Shown piece by piece: positions 28,687 to 37,202 of a stretch of DNA of 64,000 nt (position 1 is its first letter; each line of letters begins with the position of its first letter). The notes under the pieces were generated by a model. That model had not been told where the DNA came from and ran no database searches. It saw only the letters and a list, made by a program, of their open reading frames with translations. The translations under genes were made by a program, and so were the position numbers. The stretch covers positions 62,001-126,000 of the forward strand of contig JANXTS010000019.1 of the NCBI GenBank assembly GCA_025352265.1, in the 5' to 3' direction. This DNA is from Variovorax sp. (GTDB lineage: Bacteria > Pseudomonadota > Gammaproteobacteria > Burkholderiales > Burkholderiaceae_C).

Positions 28687-29709
28687 TCAGTCGACCTTGG
28701 CGCCGCTGGTCTTCACGACCTTTGCCCACTTGACGTGCTCGTTGGCAATCAGTGTGGCGAACGCCGCTGGCGTGTCGCCACTCGGGATGGCGCCCTGCAG
28801 CTGCATCTTTTCTTTCATTGCAGGCGTCGCCAGCAACTTAGCGACTTCCTGCTGGATACGGTTGACGATATCGGGAGACGTGCCCGCGGGCGCTAGCAGG
28901 CCGAACCATGAACTTGCCTCGAAGCCCTTGAGCTGCGGACCGCCGACTTCTTCGACCGTCGGCACGTCGGGCAATGCCGACGAGCGGGTCGAGCTGGTGA
29001 CGGCCAGCGCCTTCAACTTGCCGCCCTTGATCTGCTGCATCGACGAGGGCAGGTTGTCGAACATCACGTCGGCACTGCCGCCCACCATGTCCATCAACGC
29101 CGGACCCGAACCCCGGTAAGGGATGTGGATCATGTAGGTGCCGGTCATGCTCTTGAAGAGCTCGCCGGCCAGGTGGATCGAAGTGCCGCTGCCGCTCGAT
29201 GCCATGTTGAGCTTGCCCGGATTGGCCTTGGCGTATTTGATGAAGTCGGCCACGCTGTTGATGTTCAGGGCCTTGGCTTTTTCGGCATTCATTTCCATCA
29301 CGTTCGGTACCGCGGCGACCAGCGTTATCGGCGCGAAATCCTTGATCGGGTCGAACGGCAGCTTGGGGTAGAGCGCCCGGTTGATGCCGTGCGTTCCGAC
29401 CGTGCCCATCAGCAGCGTGTAGCCGTCGTTCGGCGCGCGCGCGACGATCTCGGCTCCGAGATTGCCGCCGGCGCCGGGGCGGTTGTCGACGATGAATTGC
29501 TGGCCGAAGGCCTTGGAGAGTTCTGGCGCGACCGCGCGGGCCAGGATGTCGGTCGTGCCGCCGGCGGCGAACGGCACCACGATGCGAACGGGTTTGGTTG
29601 GCCAGGCGCTTTGCGCAAAAGCCGAGCTGGCGGACAGCGCAGCGGTTGCCAATGCGAGAGCCGACACGGCCAGCGCGGTTCTGCGGGGGATCTTGGTGAA
29701 TGAAGTCAT
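28687..29709 (-). CDS. Bug/TctC-family tripartite tricarboxylate transporter binding protein
   Basis: 340-residue periplasmic solute-binding protein. Signal peptide [33 protein letters not shown]; mature domain with [61 protein letters not shown] and [18 protein letters not shown], all hallmarks of the family that is massively expanded in Bordetella, Variovorax and Cupriavidus. No TctA/TctB membrane partners are nearby, so it is an orphan receptor. It lies 96 bases downstream of the E1 subunit genes in the same direction; ligand unknown. Confidence 0.95.
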   Translation of the reverse strand: MTSFTKIPRRTALAVSALALATAALSASSAFAQSAWPTKPVRIVVPFAAGGTTDILARAVAPELSKAFGQQFIVDNRPGAGGNLGAEIVARAPNDGYTLLMGTVGTHGINRALYPKLPFDPIKDFAPITLVAAVPNVMEMNAEKAKALNINSVADFIKYAKANPGKLNMASSGSGTSIHLAGELFKSMTGTYMIHIPYRGSGPALMDMVGGSADVMFDNLPSSMQQIKGGKLKALAVTSSTRSSALPDVPTVEEVGGPQLKGFEASSWFGLLAPAGTSPDIVNRIQQEVAKLLATPAMKEKMQLQGAIPSGDTPAAFATLIANEHVKWAKVVKTSGAKVD

Positions 29710-29805
29710 GCGCTCATTTTTACAGGCGAAGGCGCCGCTGGCTAGCCAAGCGCTTGCTCCGCTGCAGCGGCTCGCCCCATGCGGACCCTCCACGCGTGCG
29801 GCGCT

Positions 29806-30777
29806 TCAGGCGTCGCGTTTTGCCAGTGCGCGTGCCGTTGCCACGATCGCATCGGCACTGACACGCGACTGTGCTTCGAGAACGGCTGCGTAGCCGACTG
29901 GAATGCGCGGCGCACCGAGCCGCGCGATCTTGCAACCGGTCGCCTCGGCCGCTGAGGCCGCGATCTCGGCGCCGAAGCCGCCCGCTTGCACCGCCTCGTG
30001 TACGACGAGCAGGCGCTTTGTTCGGGCACACGATGCCAGCACGGTATCGCGGTCCCAAGGCCACAGTGTGCGCAGGTCGAGGAGATCGACCGTCACGCCT
30101 TGATCGGCCAACGTGTCGCACGCCGCGGCACAAGCCAGCAGCTGCTTGCCCCAGCTGACCATCGTCAGCGCATCGCCGCTGCGGCGCCGTGCGGCCTTCC
30201 CCAGCGCTACCTGCAGCGTGTCGTCTACCGGGCCGCGTGCTCCCCACAGCGCCTTATGTTCGATGTAGACGACCGGGTCACCGCATTGCAACGCGGCGCG
30301 CAGCAGGCTGTAATTGTCTTGCGGCGTCGACGGGCTGACCACGACCACGCCGGGCAGGTGAGCGAACCAGGCTTCGAGCGATTGCGAATGCTGCGCCGCG
30401 GACGCGTCCCAGATGCCGCCCGGCATACGTGCCACCAGCGGCACACGTCCCTGGCCGCCAAACATGAAGCGGTTCTTGGCGGCCTGGTTGACCAGCTCGT
30501 CCATCCCGCACAGTGCGAAGTCGACCACGCGCATTTCGACTACCGGCCTCAACCCTGCGAGTGCCATGCCGACGCCAGCGCCCATGATGGCCGCCTCGCT
30601 GATCGGCGTGTCGATCACGCGGTCGACGCCAAAGCGCTGCTGCAATCCCCTGTACTGGCCGAAGATGCCGCCGCGGCCGACGTCTTCGCCGATCACGACG
30701 ACGTTGGCATCGGCTTCCATTTCATGTTGCACCGCGAGCGCGGCGGCTTCGGCGTAGCTGAGTTCGATCAATGCCAT
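29806..30777 (-). CDS. 2-oxoacid dehydrogenase E1 component, beta subunit (acetoin/pyruvate type)
   Basis: 323-residue transketolase-like beta subunit. Segments LSYAEAAALAVQHEMEADANVVVIGEDVGRGGIFGQYRGLQQRFG, DTPISEAAIMGAGVGMALAGLRPVVEMRVVDF and LLDLRTLWPWDRDTVLASCARTKRLLVVHEA are typical. With the alpha subunit it forms the TPP-dependent decarboxylase of a multienzyme complex or acetoin dehydrogenase. Its start overlaps the end of the alpha gene by ten bases. No E2 or E3 gene follows in the window, so partners must be encoded elsewhere. Confidence 0.92.
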   Translation of the reverse strand: MALIELSYAEAAALAVQHEMEADANVVVIGEDVGRGGIFGQYRGLQQRFGVDRVIDTPISEAAIMGAGVGMALAGLRPVVEMRVVDFALCGMDELVNQAAKNRFMFGGQGRVPLVARMPGGIWDASAAQHSQSLEAWFAHLPGVVVVSPSTPQDNYSLLRAALQCGDPVVYIEHKALWGARGPVDDTLQVALGKAARRRSGDALTMVSWGKQLLACAAACDTLADQGVTVDLLDLRTLWPWDRDTVLASCARTKRLLVVHEAVQAGGFGAEIAASAAEATGCKIARLGAPRIPVGYAAVLEAQSRVSADAIVATARALAKRDA

Positions 30778-31787
30778 TGGCCGGCTCCGATGGTCTGGAT
30801 GTCGGTGTAGGCGGCGCTGGGGTCTGGCCACGGCGCAGCGTCGGCGGCAACGAGGGCGGCGTCGACTTCGGCATGTGCCTCGGCGTCGATGCTATCCAGC
30901 ACAGAGGCGGTGATGCCCGCCTTCAGGCATTGCGCACGCGCATTGGCGATCGGGTCGGTCTCCAGCGCAGCCGCCAGTTCAGCGGGGTCGCGATAGGCCG
31001 CTGGGTCGACCGACACATGGCCTTTGACGCGGTAGGTCAGTGCGTGCAGCATGCGCGGCCCAGCGCCGCTGCGCACTTCGGCGACCAGCCTGGCGGCAGC
31101 CGCATGCACTGCGAACACATCGTTGCCGTCGACCTTTGTGGCGGCGATGTCCATCGATTCCGCGCGGGCCGAGGCGCCGTCGCCGGCGGTCATCGGGCCA
31201 CTGGCCGTCGTTGCGCTCCATCGGTTGTCCTCGCAGACGAAGAGCACTGGCAAACCGTAGACGCGCGCCCAGTTGAGGGACTCCAGAAACGGCCCACGAT
31301 TGATCGCGCCGTCGCCGAAAAAGCAGACCGTGATGGCATCGCGCTTCTGCAGCTTTTGCGCATGCGCCGCACCGACAGCGATGGGCAGCCCGGCTGCCAC
31401 CACGCCGTTGGCACCGAGCATGCCGACCGAGAAATCGGCGATGTGCATCGAGCCGCCTTTGCCGCCGTTGAAGCCCGTCGCCTTGCCGAACAGCTCGCAC
31501 ATCATTCGCGTCAGGTCGGCGCCCTTGGCTAGCGTGTGGCCGTGGCCGCGGTGCGTTGAGGTGAGGTAGTCGGCGATGTTCAGATGCGCGCAGACGCCTG
31601 CGGGCACGGCCTCCTGTCCGGTCGATAAGTGCAGCGGACCGCGCACCTTGACGAGGCCCGCCGCTTCTTGCCCATAAGCGCTCACGCCCCCCTGGCTGGC
31701 GATCTCCGCCGCGTTCTCGAAAGCGCGAATGCGCACCATCGTGCGGTAGAGCGCACGTCGTTTGTCGTCTGACACCAGCAAATCCAT
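30768..31787 (-). CDS. 2-oxoacid dehydrogenase E1 component, alpha subunit (acetoin/pyruvate type)
   Basis: 339-residue TPP-binding subunit. Motifs: HRGHGHTLAKGADLTRMMCELFGKATGFNGGKGGSMHI and the TPP signature GDGAINRGPFLESLNWARVYGLPVLFVCEDN (GDG followed by the Asn/Asp ligand). Phosphorylation-loop-like YRVKGHVSVDP near residue 265. Start at MDLLVSDDKRRALYRTMVRI (31787). It sits between a GAF-Fis regulator of the AcoR type and its beta partner, a layout that recalls acetoin catabolic clusters, though acoC/acoL are missing. Confidence 0.92.
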   Translation of the reverse strand: MDLLVSDDKRRALYRTMVRIRAFENAAEIASQGGVSAYGQEAAGLVKVRGPLHLSTGQEAVPAGVCAHLNIADYLTSTHRGHGHTLAKGADLTRMMCELFGKATGFNGGKGGSMHIADFSVGMLGANGVVAAGLPIAVGAAHAQKLQKRDAITVCFFGDGAINRGPFLESLNWARVYGLPVLFVCEDNRWSATTASGPMTAGDGASARAESMDIAATKVDGNDVFAVHAAAARLVAEVRSGAGPRMLHALTYRVKGHVSVDPAAYRDPAELAAALETDPIANARAQCLKAGITASVLDSIDAEAHAEVDAALVAADAAPWPDPSAAYTDIQTIGAGQWH

Positions 31788-31860
31788 ATCGGCTCCAGCG
31801 CAGAACCGCCTGCGCAAGCCGGCAGATCGTATCGATCGTGACGCGTGGTCGTGAGCGGGC

Positions 31861-33183
31861 TTACCCGGCTGACGTGTTGGTGTCAGGGACGACGTCGTCG
31901 GTCTGCGACCACCGGTGCAGCCGCCGATACAGCATGCCGCGCGATACCTTCAACTGGCGGGCGGCCTGCGCGATGTTGCCGCCATGCGCGGCGAGCGTGT
32001 CTTCGATCAGCTTGCGGCTATGGCCATGCAACGTTTTGGCTTCTGGAGGTGATGCGGTTGCAGGAGTGGCTGGCGTGTCGGCCGGCGTCGTTGTCGTTGC
32101 CGTCTTCATCGTTGTTGTCGAGGCGGTTGTCTCTGCAACTTCGATGCACTGGACCGTGCGGCCGGCGTCGGCGATCCGTGCCGCCGGCAAAGGCGTCGCA
32201 TGCCTGAAGTCGATGCCGTCGCGCCCTTGCCATGTCGCCTGCAGCCAGACCGACAAGCCGCTCGTCAGCCGCACCGGTTGCGGCCCGTTGCTGCGCCCGA
32301 GCCGAAGCAACGCGCGCAGGTCGAGTCCGAACAATCGCTCGACATCGCCCGGACCACTCTCATCGCAATGCCGCGGTTGAATCAGGCCCGCACCGGCCGT
32401 GTTCATCCATGCCACCGTGCCATCCGTCGCGATACCGGCCAGCCCTTCCAGAGGCGTGCCGAAGAGCGAGGGGCTGGCCTGAAAGCGCAGCACCAGATGG
32501 TCGTGCGACTGCGCCTGCAGCAGCCGATTCTCGATGGTGGTGGCGAAGAGCGAGACCATCGACGCTGCATCGAAACCGAAGCGCCGTGATTCGGCGGTGA
32601 CGTCGAGCACGCCGGCAAGATGGCCGTGCACGTCGCGGATCGGTGCGGCGGCACACTGCATTGCGCCGAGGCAGTCGTAGTAATGCTCGGCACCGTTCAC
32701 CGTGCAGGCTTGCCCGGTGGCTGCCACAATGCCCGGCGCGCTGGTGCCGATGACGCTCTCGGCGATGTTGATGCCGACACGCGCGGTCTGCCGCAGGATG
32801 GGTTGCTGTGCCGCCGTGTCGTGTTGGGTCGCGTGCACTATCACGCCTTGCGCGTCGGCCAGGAGCACGCGGCAATCGGTGCCGGCGAGGGCGCTTTCCA
32901 TGCTGTGCAAGTCGAGTTGCGCGGCCGCCAGCAGCTCGCGGTTGCGGCCGAGCGTGGCGTGCAGGCGACTCGGCGTGACGGCATCGAACACCACCGCGCG
33001 CCGCGTGTCTACATGGGCGCGATTGCAGCGCATCCACGACTGGATCACCGCCTCGCCGACCAGGCCCGAAGGCCGTACGCCTTCTTCGAAGAACTGCCGG
33101 CGTGCCAACGCGGTCCGCTCGGCGGCTGTATTCGCGAACAGCTGCCAGGGCGCGCTTGCGGGACTGCGTGTCATCAGGGCCAT
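31861..33183 (-). CDS. AcoR-like GAF and Fis-type HTH regulator lacking the AAA+ domain
   Basis: About 440 residues from ATG 33183 (33174 is an alternative). The N-terminal half resembles AcoR-class GAF sensor domains (RPSGLVGEAVIQSWMRC, then VGINIAESVIGTSAPGIVAATGQACTVNGAEHYYDCLGAMQCAAAPIRD). The middle has a PAS-like part. The C-terminus is a Fis-type HTH (IEDTLAAHGGNIAQAARQLKVSRGMLYRRLHRW). No Walker A or GAFTGA motif exists, so it cannot act as a sigma54 activator in the normal way. A Thr/Ala/Pro-rich linker near residues 365-390 occupies the place of the ATPase. Divergent from the alcohol dehydrogenase gene and upstream of the E1 genes, it is a candidate regulator of both. Confidence 0.8.
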   Translation of the reverse strand: MALMTRSPASAPWQLFANTAAERTALARRQFFEEGVRPSGLVGEAVIQSWMRCNRAHVDTRRAVVFDAVTPSRLHATLGRNRELLAAAQLDLHSMESALAGTDCRVLLADAQGVIVHATQHDTAAQQPILRQTARVGINIAESVIGTSAPGIVAATGQACTVNGAEHYYDCLGAMQCAAAPIRDVHGHLAGVLDVTAESRRFGFDAASMVSLFATTIENRLLQAQSHDHLVLRFQASPSLFGTPLEGLAGIATDGTVAWMNTAGAGLIQPRHCDESGPGDVERLFGLDLRALLRLGRSNGPQPVRLTSGLSVWLQATWQGRDGIDFRHATPLPAARIADAGRTVQCIEVAETTASTTTMKTATTTTPADTPATPATASPPEAKTLHGHSRKLIEDTLAAHGGNIAQAARQLKVSRGMLYRRLHRWSQTDDVVPDTNTSAG

Positions 33184-33193
33184 GCGTCGAATG

Positions 33194-33231
33194 TGTTCCG
33201 CAATGGAACAGTCGTGCTTCAGGGAATTCCC
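33194..33231. promoter_or_regulatory. Paired palindromes in the regulator / alcohol dehydrogenase divergent region
   Basis: A perfect inverted repeat TGTTCC-GCAAT-GGAACA occupies 33194-33210 and a ten-base perfect palindrome GGGAATTCCC occupies 33222-33231. Both lie between the divergent starts at 33183 and 33293. They are probable binding sites for the adjacent Fis-HTH regulator. No convincing sigma54 -24/-12 element was seen. Confidence 0.5.
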
Positions 33232-33292
33232 GAAGATGAACCAAGGCGCCATGCGCGCGATCCTTGCGGCCATAACGACAGGAGACGTCACG

Positions 33293-35398
33293 ATGAAGAT
33301 CCACCTTGCCGCGCGCATGCTCGGCGCGTTGCTGTGCCTGGCCGGCGCTGCCGTAACCGCCACGGCTTTAGCGCAAACCAACCCACCGGCCAAGGCCCCA
33401 TTGAAGGTCGACGCTGCCTTCATGCGCGCCAACGCCGCCAAGACACCCGACTGGCCGAGCTACGGCCTCGACTATGCGGAGACGCGTTTCAGCAAGCTCG
33501 ACCAGGTCAACGCCGGCAACGTCAAAGACCTGGGGCTGGTCTGGTCGTACGACCTGCAGTCGACCCGCGGCGTCGAAGCCACGCCGTTGGTGGTGGATGG
33601 CGTGATGTATGTCACCGCATCCTGGAGCGTGGTGCACGCGATCGACGTGCGCACCGGCAAGGCGCTGTGGACCTTCGACCCAAGGGTCGATAAATCGAAA
33701 GGCTTCAAGGGCTGCTGCGACGTGGTGAACCGTGGTGTCGCGCTGTGGCAAGGTAAGGTCTATGTCGCTTCATACGACGGCCGGCTCATCGCGCTCGATG
33801 CCGCGACCGGCAAGACGGTGTGGGAGAAAGACACCATCGTGGACCACAAGATGTCGTACACCATCACCGGCGCGCCGCGCGTTTTTAAGGGCAAGGTCGT
33901 CATCGGCAATGGTGGCGCCGAGTACGGAGTGCGCGGCTACGTCACTGCTTACGACGCTGCCACCGGCGACCAGAAGTGGCGCTGGTTCATCGTGCCGGGC
34001 GATCCGTCGAAACCGTTCGAAGACGCATCGATGGCCAAGGCCGCCAAGACCTGGGACCCGTCGGGCAAATACTGGGAGGCGGGTGGTGGTGGCACCGCGT
34101 GGGACTCGATTACTTACGACCCCGAACTCAACCTGATGTATGTGGGCACCGGCAACGGCTCGCCGTGGTCGCACAAGGCGCGCAGCCCGGGCGGTGGCGA
34201 CAACCTGTACCTCGCATCGATCGTCGCGCTCAATCCCGACACCGGCAAGTACGTTTGGCACTACCAGGAAACGCCCGGCGACAACTGGGACTACACGTCG
34301 ACGCAACCGATGATCCTTGCCGACATCAAGATCGACAACAAGCCGCGCAAAGTCATCCTGCATGCGCCCAAGAACGGCTTTTTCTTCGTGCTCGATCGCA
34401 CCAATGGAAAGTTCATTTCTGCGAAGAATTTCACCGAGGTGAATTGGGCGACAGGCTATGGCAAGGAAGGCCGGCCTATCGGCGTGGCCGCAGCGCGCGA
34501 CGGCACCAAGCCCAATGATTCGATCCCCGGCCCATTCGGCGCGCATAACTGGCAGCCGATGTCGTTCAACCCGATGACCGGCCTGGCCTACTTGCCTTCG
34601 CAACACGTCCCTCTCAACCTGATGGACGACAAGGACTGGAAGTTCAACGAAAACGCCCCCGGCCGTCCGCATGCGGCACTGGGCTGGAACACAGCCAAGT
34701 TCGCCAACGTGGAGCCACCGACCAGCAAGCCGAGCGGGCGTCTGGTTGCCTGGGATCCGGTCGCGCAGAAAGAGGTGTGGGGCGTGGAGCATGTGTCGCC
34801 ATGGAACGGCGGCACGCTGACGACGGCTGGCAACCTCGTATTCCAGGGCACGGCCGACGGGCGGATGGTCGCCTACAACGCCAAGACCGGTGACAAGCTG
34901 TGGGAAACACCGACTGGTACCGGCATCGTCGCGGCACCGTCGACGTACATGGTCGATGGCAAACAGTACGTATCGGTCGCGGTGGGATGGGGCGGTGTCT
35001 ATGGCTTGGCGCAGCGCGCGACAGAGACCAACGGGCCAGGCACCGTCTACACATTTGCGGCGGGCGGTAGCGCCCCCAAACCTGACTTCGTCCAATACCG
35101 AATGGACAAGCTGGTGCAAGGCGTCAAGTACGACCCGGCCAACGTCACGGCCGGCACCTACCTGTACGTGAGCAACTGCGTGTTCTGCCATGGCGTGCCG
35201 GGCGTCGACCGTGGCGGCAACATTCCCAACCTCGGCTACATGAACTCGAGTTACATCGAAAATCTCGATAAATTCGTCTTCCATGGTGCGGCCATGGAAC
35301 GTGGCATGCCCGACTTCACCGGCAAGCTGACGATGGAAGACGTCGAGAAGATCAAGGCGTTCATCCAAGGCACGGCCTATGCCGTCCGGCCAAAGTAG
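33293..35398 (+). CDS. PQQ- and haem c-containing alcohol dehydrogenase (type II quinohemoprotein)
   Basis: Periplasmic dehydrogenase of 701 residues that oxidises alcohols and passes electrons to a c haem. Signal peptide MKIHLAARMLGALLCLAGAAVTATALA. The eight-bladed propeller shows the vicinal disulfide pair Cys141-Cys142 (KGCCDVV), WDPSGKYWEAGGGGTAWDSITYDPELNLMYVGTGNGSPW and the active-site Asp region GDNWDYTSTQP. The C-terminal cytochrome domain carries CVFCHG at residues 629-634, with Met ligand candidates in AMERGMPDF. The ribosome-binding site AGGAGA is seven bases before ATG 33293. Substrate could be butanol, tetrahydrofurfuryl alcohol or a related alcohol. The PQQ synthesis genes are not in this window. 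Confidence 0.95.
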   Translation: MKIHLAARMLGALLCLAGAAVTATALAQTNPPAKAPLKVDAAFMRANAAKTPDWPSYGLDYAETRFSKLDQVNAGNVKDLGLVWSYDLQSTRGVEATPLVVDGVMYVTASWSVVHAIDVRTGKALWTFDPRVDKSKGFKGCCDVVNRGVALWQGKVYVASYDGRLIALDAATGKTVWEKDTIVDHKMSYTITGAPRVFKGKVVIGNGGAEYGVRGYVTAYDAATGDQKWRWFIVPGDPSKPFEDASMAKAAKTWDPSGKYWEAGGGGTAWDSITYDPELNLMYVGTGNGSPWSHKARSPGGGDNLYLASIVALNPDTGKYVWHYQETPGDNWDYTSTQPMILADIKIDNKPRKVILHAPKNGFFFVLDRTNGKFISAKNFTEVNWATGYGKEGRPIGVAAARDGTKPNDSIPGPFGAHNWQPMSFNPMTGLAYLPSQHVPLNLMDDKDWKFNENAPGRPHAALGWNTAKFANVEPPTSKPSGRLVAWDPVAQKEVWGVEHVSPWNGGTLTTAGNLVFQGTADGRMVAYNAKTGDKLWETPTGTGIVAAPSTYMVDGKQYVSVAVGWGGVYGLAQRATETNGPGTVYTFAAGGSAPKPDFVQYRMDKLVQGVKYDPANVTAGTYLYVSNCVFCHGVPGVDRGGNIPNLGYMNSSYIENLDKFVFHGAAMERGMPDFTGKLTMEDVEKIKAFIQGTAYAVRPK

Positions 35399-35564
35399 TC
35401 GAGCGCCCTGAGGGCACGCAACAGCTAGTCAGCGTAAGCCTCAGCGGCTCTCAGTGCCTCATTGAGCCGGCGTCATCTCGACCTTCATCGCACCTTGGAA
35501 CAAGGGGCCGCAGAGCTGACGCGCCATGCGATCGTTCGGCCCCCGGCGGCAAGTGGAGCAGCCC

Positions 35565-36515
35565 TCAGATTGGTGTTCGAGCCCGCGTTTCGTGCGCCAC
35601 CACCCGCTGCAGCGCCTGTTCGAACGACGCGCGCGCCGCGCCAGCCACCGCGGTCAGATGTTTGTGCAGGGCAGCGTCAGCAGCATTCGACGATGCGCAA
35701 TCCACGCTGTAGCGTTCGAATCCGGCGAGTTGCAACACAATTTCGGCCACATGGCGGAGGCACTCGCATGCGATCGTTGAAGGGCGTTCGGCAAATTCAG
35801 TCAGTTTTTCGTCGCTGAATCGCCTCGGCGCAGCCTGCCATTCCATGTTCACCGGCGATGCGGTGTCGGACTCGCTTTTCATCAGTTGCGAAAGATCGCG
35901 GGCAGTGGCGGGCTCTCGGCAAACTTTCACCCCGGCATTTCGCAAAGTCTCGACAGTGCCATCGGCGGTAAAGCTGTAAAGGACTGCGGTCGTGCCGGCG
36001 TTCAGAGACTTTGCCAGCGCCAGCACGCGCTCCACCGCCGCGGGTTGTAGCGACGCGAGCCGGACTAGCAAGACGTCGACGTTGTCTTCAACCGACTCAT
36101 GCAATTCGGCTTGGTCCAGGTCTTCATAGACCGTACGCAATTCGTAACCCATGACCGACTCGAGCTTGTGCGCGGCGCTGCGCCCGACGACGACGACGCT
36201 TCGAATTGCGACCGGAGCACCTGAGATGGCGATCGAGACCCCGTCGACGAGCGAATGCAGCGCCGCGAGGTCCAGGTTGGCGATGGTTCCGATGGCGTGC
36301 CCGTTGTGGGTGAGTTGCCGAAGCAGCTTGAGACGTGACACGTCATGGCTCGAATACAGGCGCTGCCCTGTCGGGGTTTTCGACGCTGACACCACGTCGT
36401 AACGGCGCTCCCAAACACGAAGTGTTGCAACCGGCAGTCCGGCAAGGCGTGCGGCAGTTCCGCTTCGGAGACTTGCATTAGGCGTGGGTTCGATTGGGTC
36501 AGTGTTGATCGGCAT
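35565..36515 (-). CDS. MerR-family regulator with degenerate cobalamin-binding-like C-terminal region
   Basis: 316 residues. The N-terminal MerR wHTH is clear: LRSGTAARLAGLPVATLRVWERRYDVVSASKTPTGQRLYSSHDVSRLKLLRQL. The C-terminal part (IRSVVVVGRSAAHKLESVMGYELRTVYEDL to AVLYSFTADGTVETLRNAGVKVCREP) has the layout of the Rossmann B12-binding domain of LitR/CarH proteins, but the DxHxxG cobalamin motif is absent. It is divergent from the DUF393 and FAD-oxidoreductase genes, which it probably controls. No strong Shine-Dalgarno precedes the ATG at 36515. Confidence 0.8.
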   Translation of the reverse strand: MPINTDPIEPTPNASLRSGTAARLAGLPVATLRVWERRYDVVSASKTPTGQRLYSSHDVSRLKLLRQLTHNGHAIGTIANLDLAALHSLVDGVSIAISGAPVAIRSVVVVGRSAAHKLESVMGYELRTVYEDLDQAELHESVEDNVDVLLVRLASLQPAAVERVLALAKSLNAGTTAVLYSFTADGTVETLRNAGVKVCREPATARDLSQLMKSESDTASPVNMEWQAAPRRFSDEKLTEFAERPSTIACECLRHVAEIVLQLAGFERYSVDCASSNAADAALHKHLTAVAGAARASFEQALQRVVAHETRARTPI

Positions 36516-36608
36516 GGGTAGGAGGGTAAAGAGACTATTTCCTACACATCATAACGAAATAATGAAGTGGATTTGAATCGATAATCTATAGAATATGGAC
36601 AAATAGCG

Positions 36609-36629
36609 TGTCATAAACAGCACGTGACA
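36609..36629. promoter_or_regulatory. Inverted repeat in MerR / DUF393 intergenic region
   Basis: TGTCA (36609-36613) and TGACA (36625-36629) are inverted with an 11-base spacer in the AT-rich 165-base region between the divergent genes. It is a candidate MerR operator, short and therefore tentative. Confidence 0.35.
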
Positions 36630-36680
36630 AGCTTATCTGGCTATTATCTGCGTCAAGTAGTGTTCAAAACAGGTGCAAAT

Positions 36681-37172
36681 ATGACTCAAGACGACGTTGT
36701 CCCGCAAAATGAAGTGGTTGTGTACTTCGATGGAGCGTGTCCGGTCTGTTCCAGCGAGATTTCCTACTACCGGAAGCAACCGGGAGCTGACACCTGCCGG
36801 TGGATCGACGCTTCGAGCTGCACCGATGCCGACCTCGGGCCGGGCCTGACGCGCGCTGCCGCCTTGAAACGGTTTCATGTGCGCCGACGCGACGGATCGC
36901 TGGCGGACGGCACCCGCGGGTTCGGCGTCTTGTGGCAGGCATTGCCCCGGACTGCCTGGCCTGGACGCATCGTTTCGTTCGGCCCAGCCCCTGTACTTCT
37001 CGATTTTGCTTACCGAGCGTTTCTGGCGGTTCGCCCGCTCTGGCGCAAGGCGCCCTCCGGATTGCCTCCGGCGCCTGCTGTTCCTGCCGACGCCACCAAC
37101 GTCCACGCAGGCGAACCAAGCCCTGTGCAAAGCGGATCAGGCGCTTTCGGTGCCCTTGTTCGCCGTCTCTGA
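36681..37172 (+). CDS. DCC-family (DUF393) thiol-disulfide oxidoreductase-like protein
   Basis: 163-residue protein with the family's DxxCPxC motif in YFDGACPVCSSEISYYRKQ near residue 16-30, followed by LKRFHVRRRDGSLADGTRGFGVLWQALP. The Cys-Pro-Val-Cys pair suggests redox activity, though substrates are unknown. The C-terminal 35 residues are Pro/Ala-rich and low in complexity. It leads a two-gene unit with the FAD protein downstream (30-base gap) and is divergent from a MerR regulator. Confidence 0.85.
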   Translation: MTQDDVVPQNEVVVYFDGACPVCSSEISYYRKQPGADTCRWIDASSCTDADLGPGLTRAAALKRFHVRRRDGSLADGTRGFGVLWQALPRTAWPGRIVSFGPAPVLLDFAYRAFLAVRPLWRKAPSGLPPAPAVPADATNVHAGEPSPVQSGSGAFGALVRRL

Positions 37173-37202
37173 TCAACCTTCCAGTCTGCAAAAGGAAACT
37201 CA

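Noticed and set aside
33236..33292. Sigma54 promoter for the alcohol dehydrogenase
   Set aside because: TTGC at 33264 lacks a TGGCA-like -24 partner, and the adjacent regulator has no AAA+ domain.
35399..35564. Terminator between the alcohol dehydrogenase and the convergent MerR gene
   Set aside because: Small GC hairpins such as GCCCTGAGGGC are present but none is followed by a T-run.
35462..35818. 118-codon plus-strand ORF after the alcohol dehydrogenase gene
   Set aside because: It runs opposite the MerR gene end, has low-complexity Arg/Pro composition and no ribosome-binding site.
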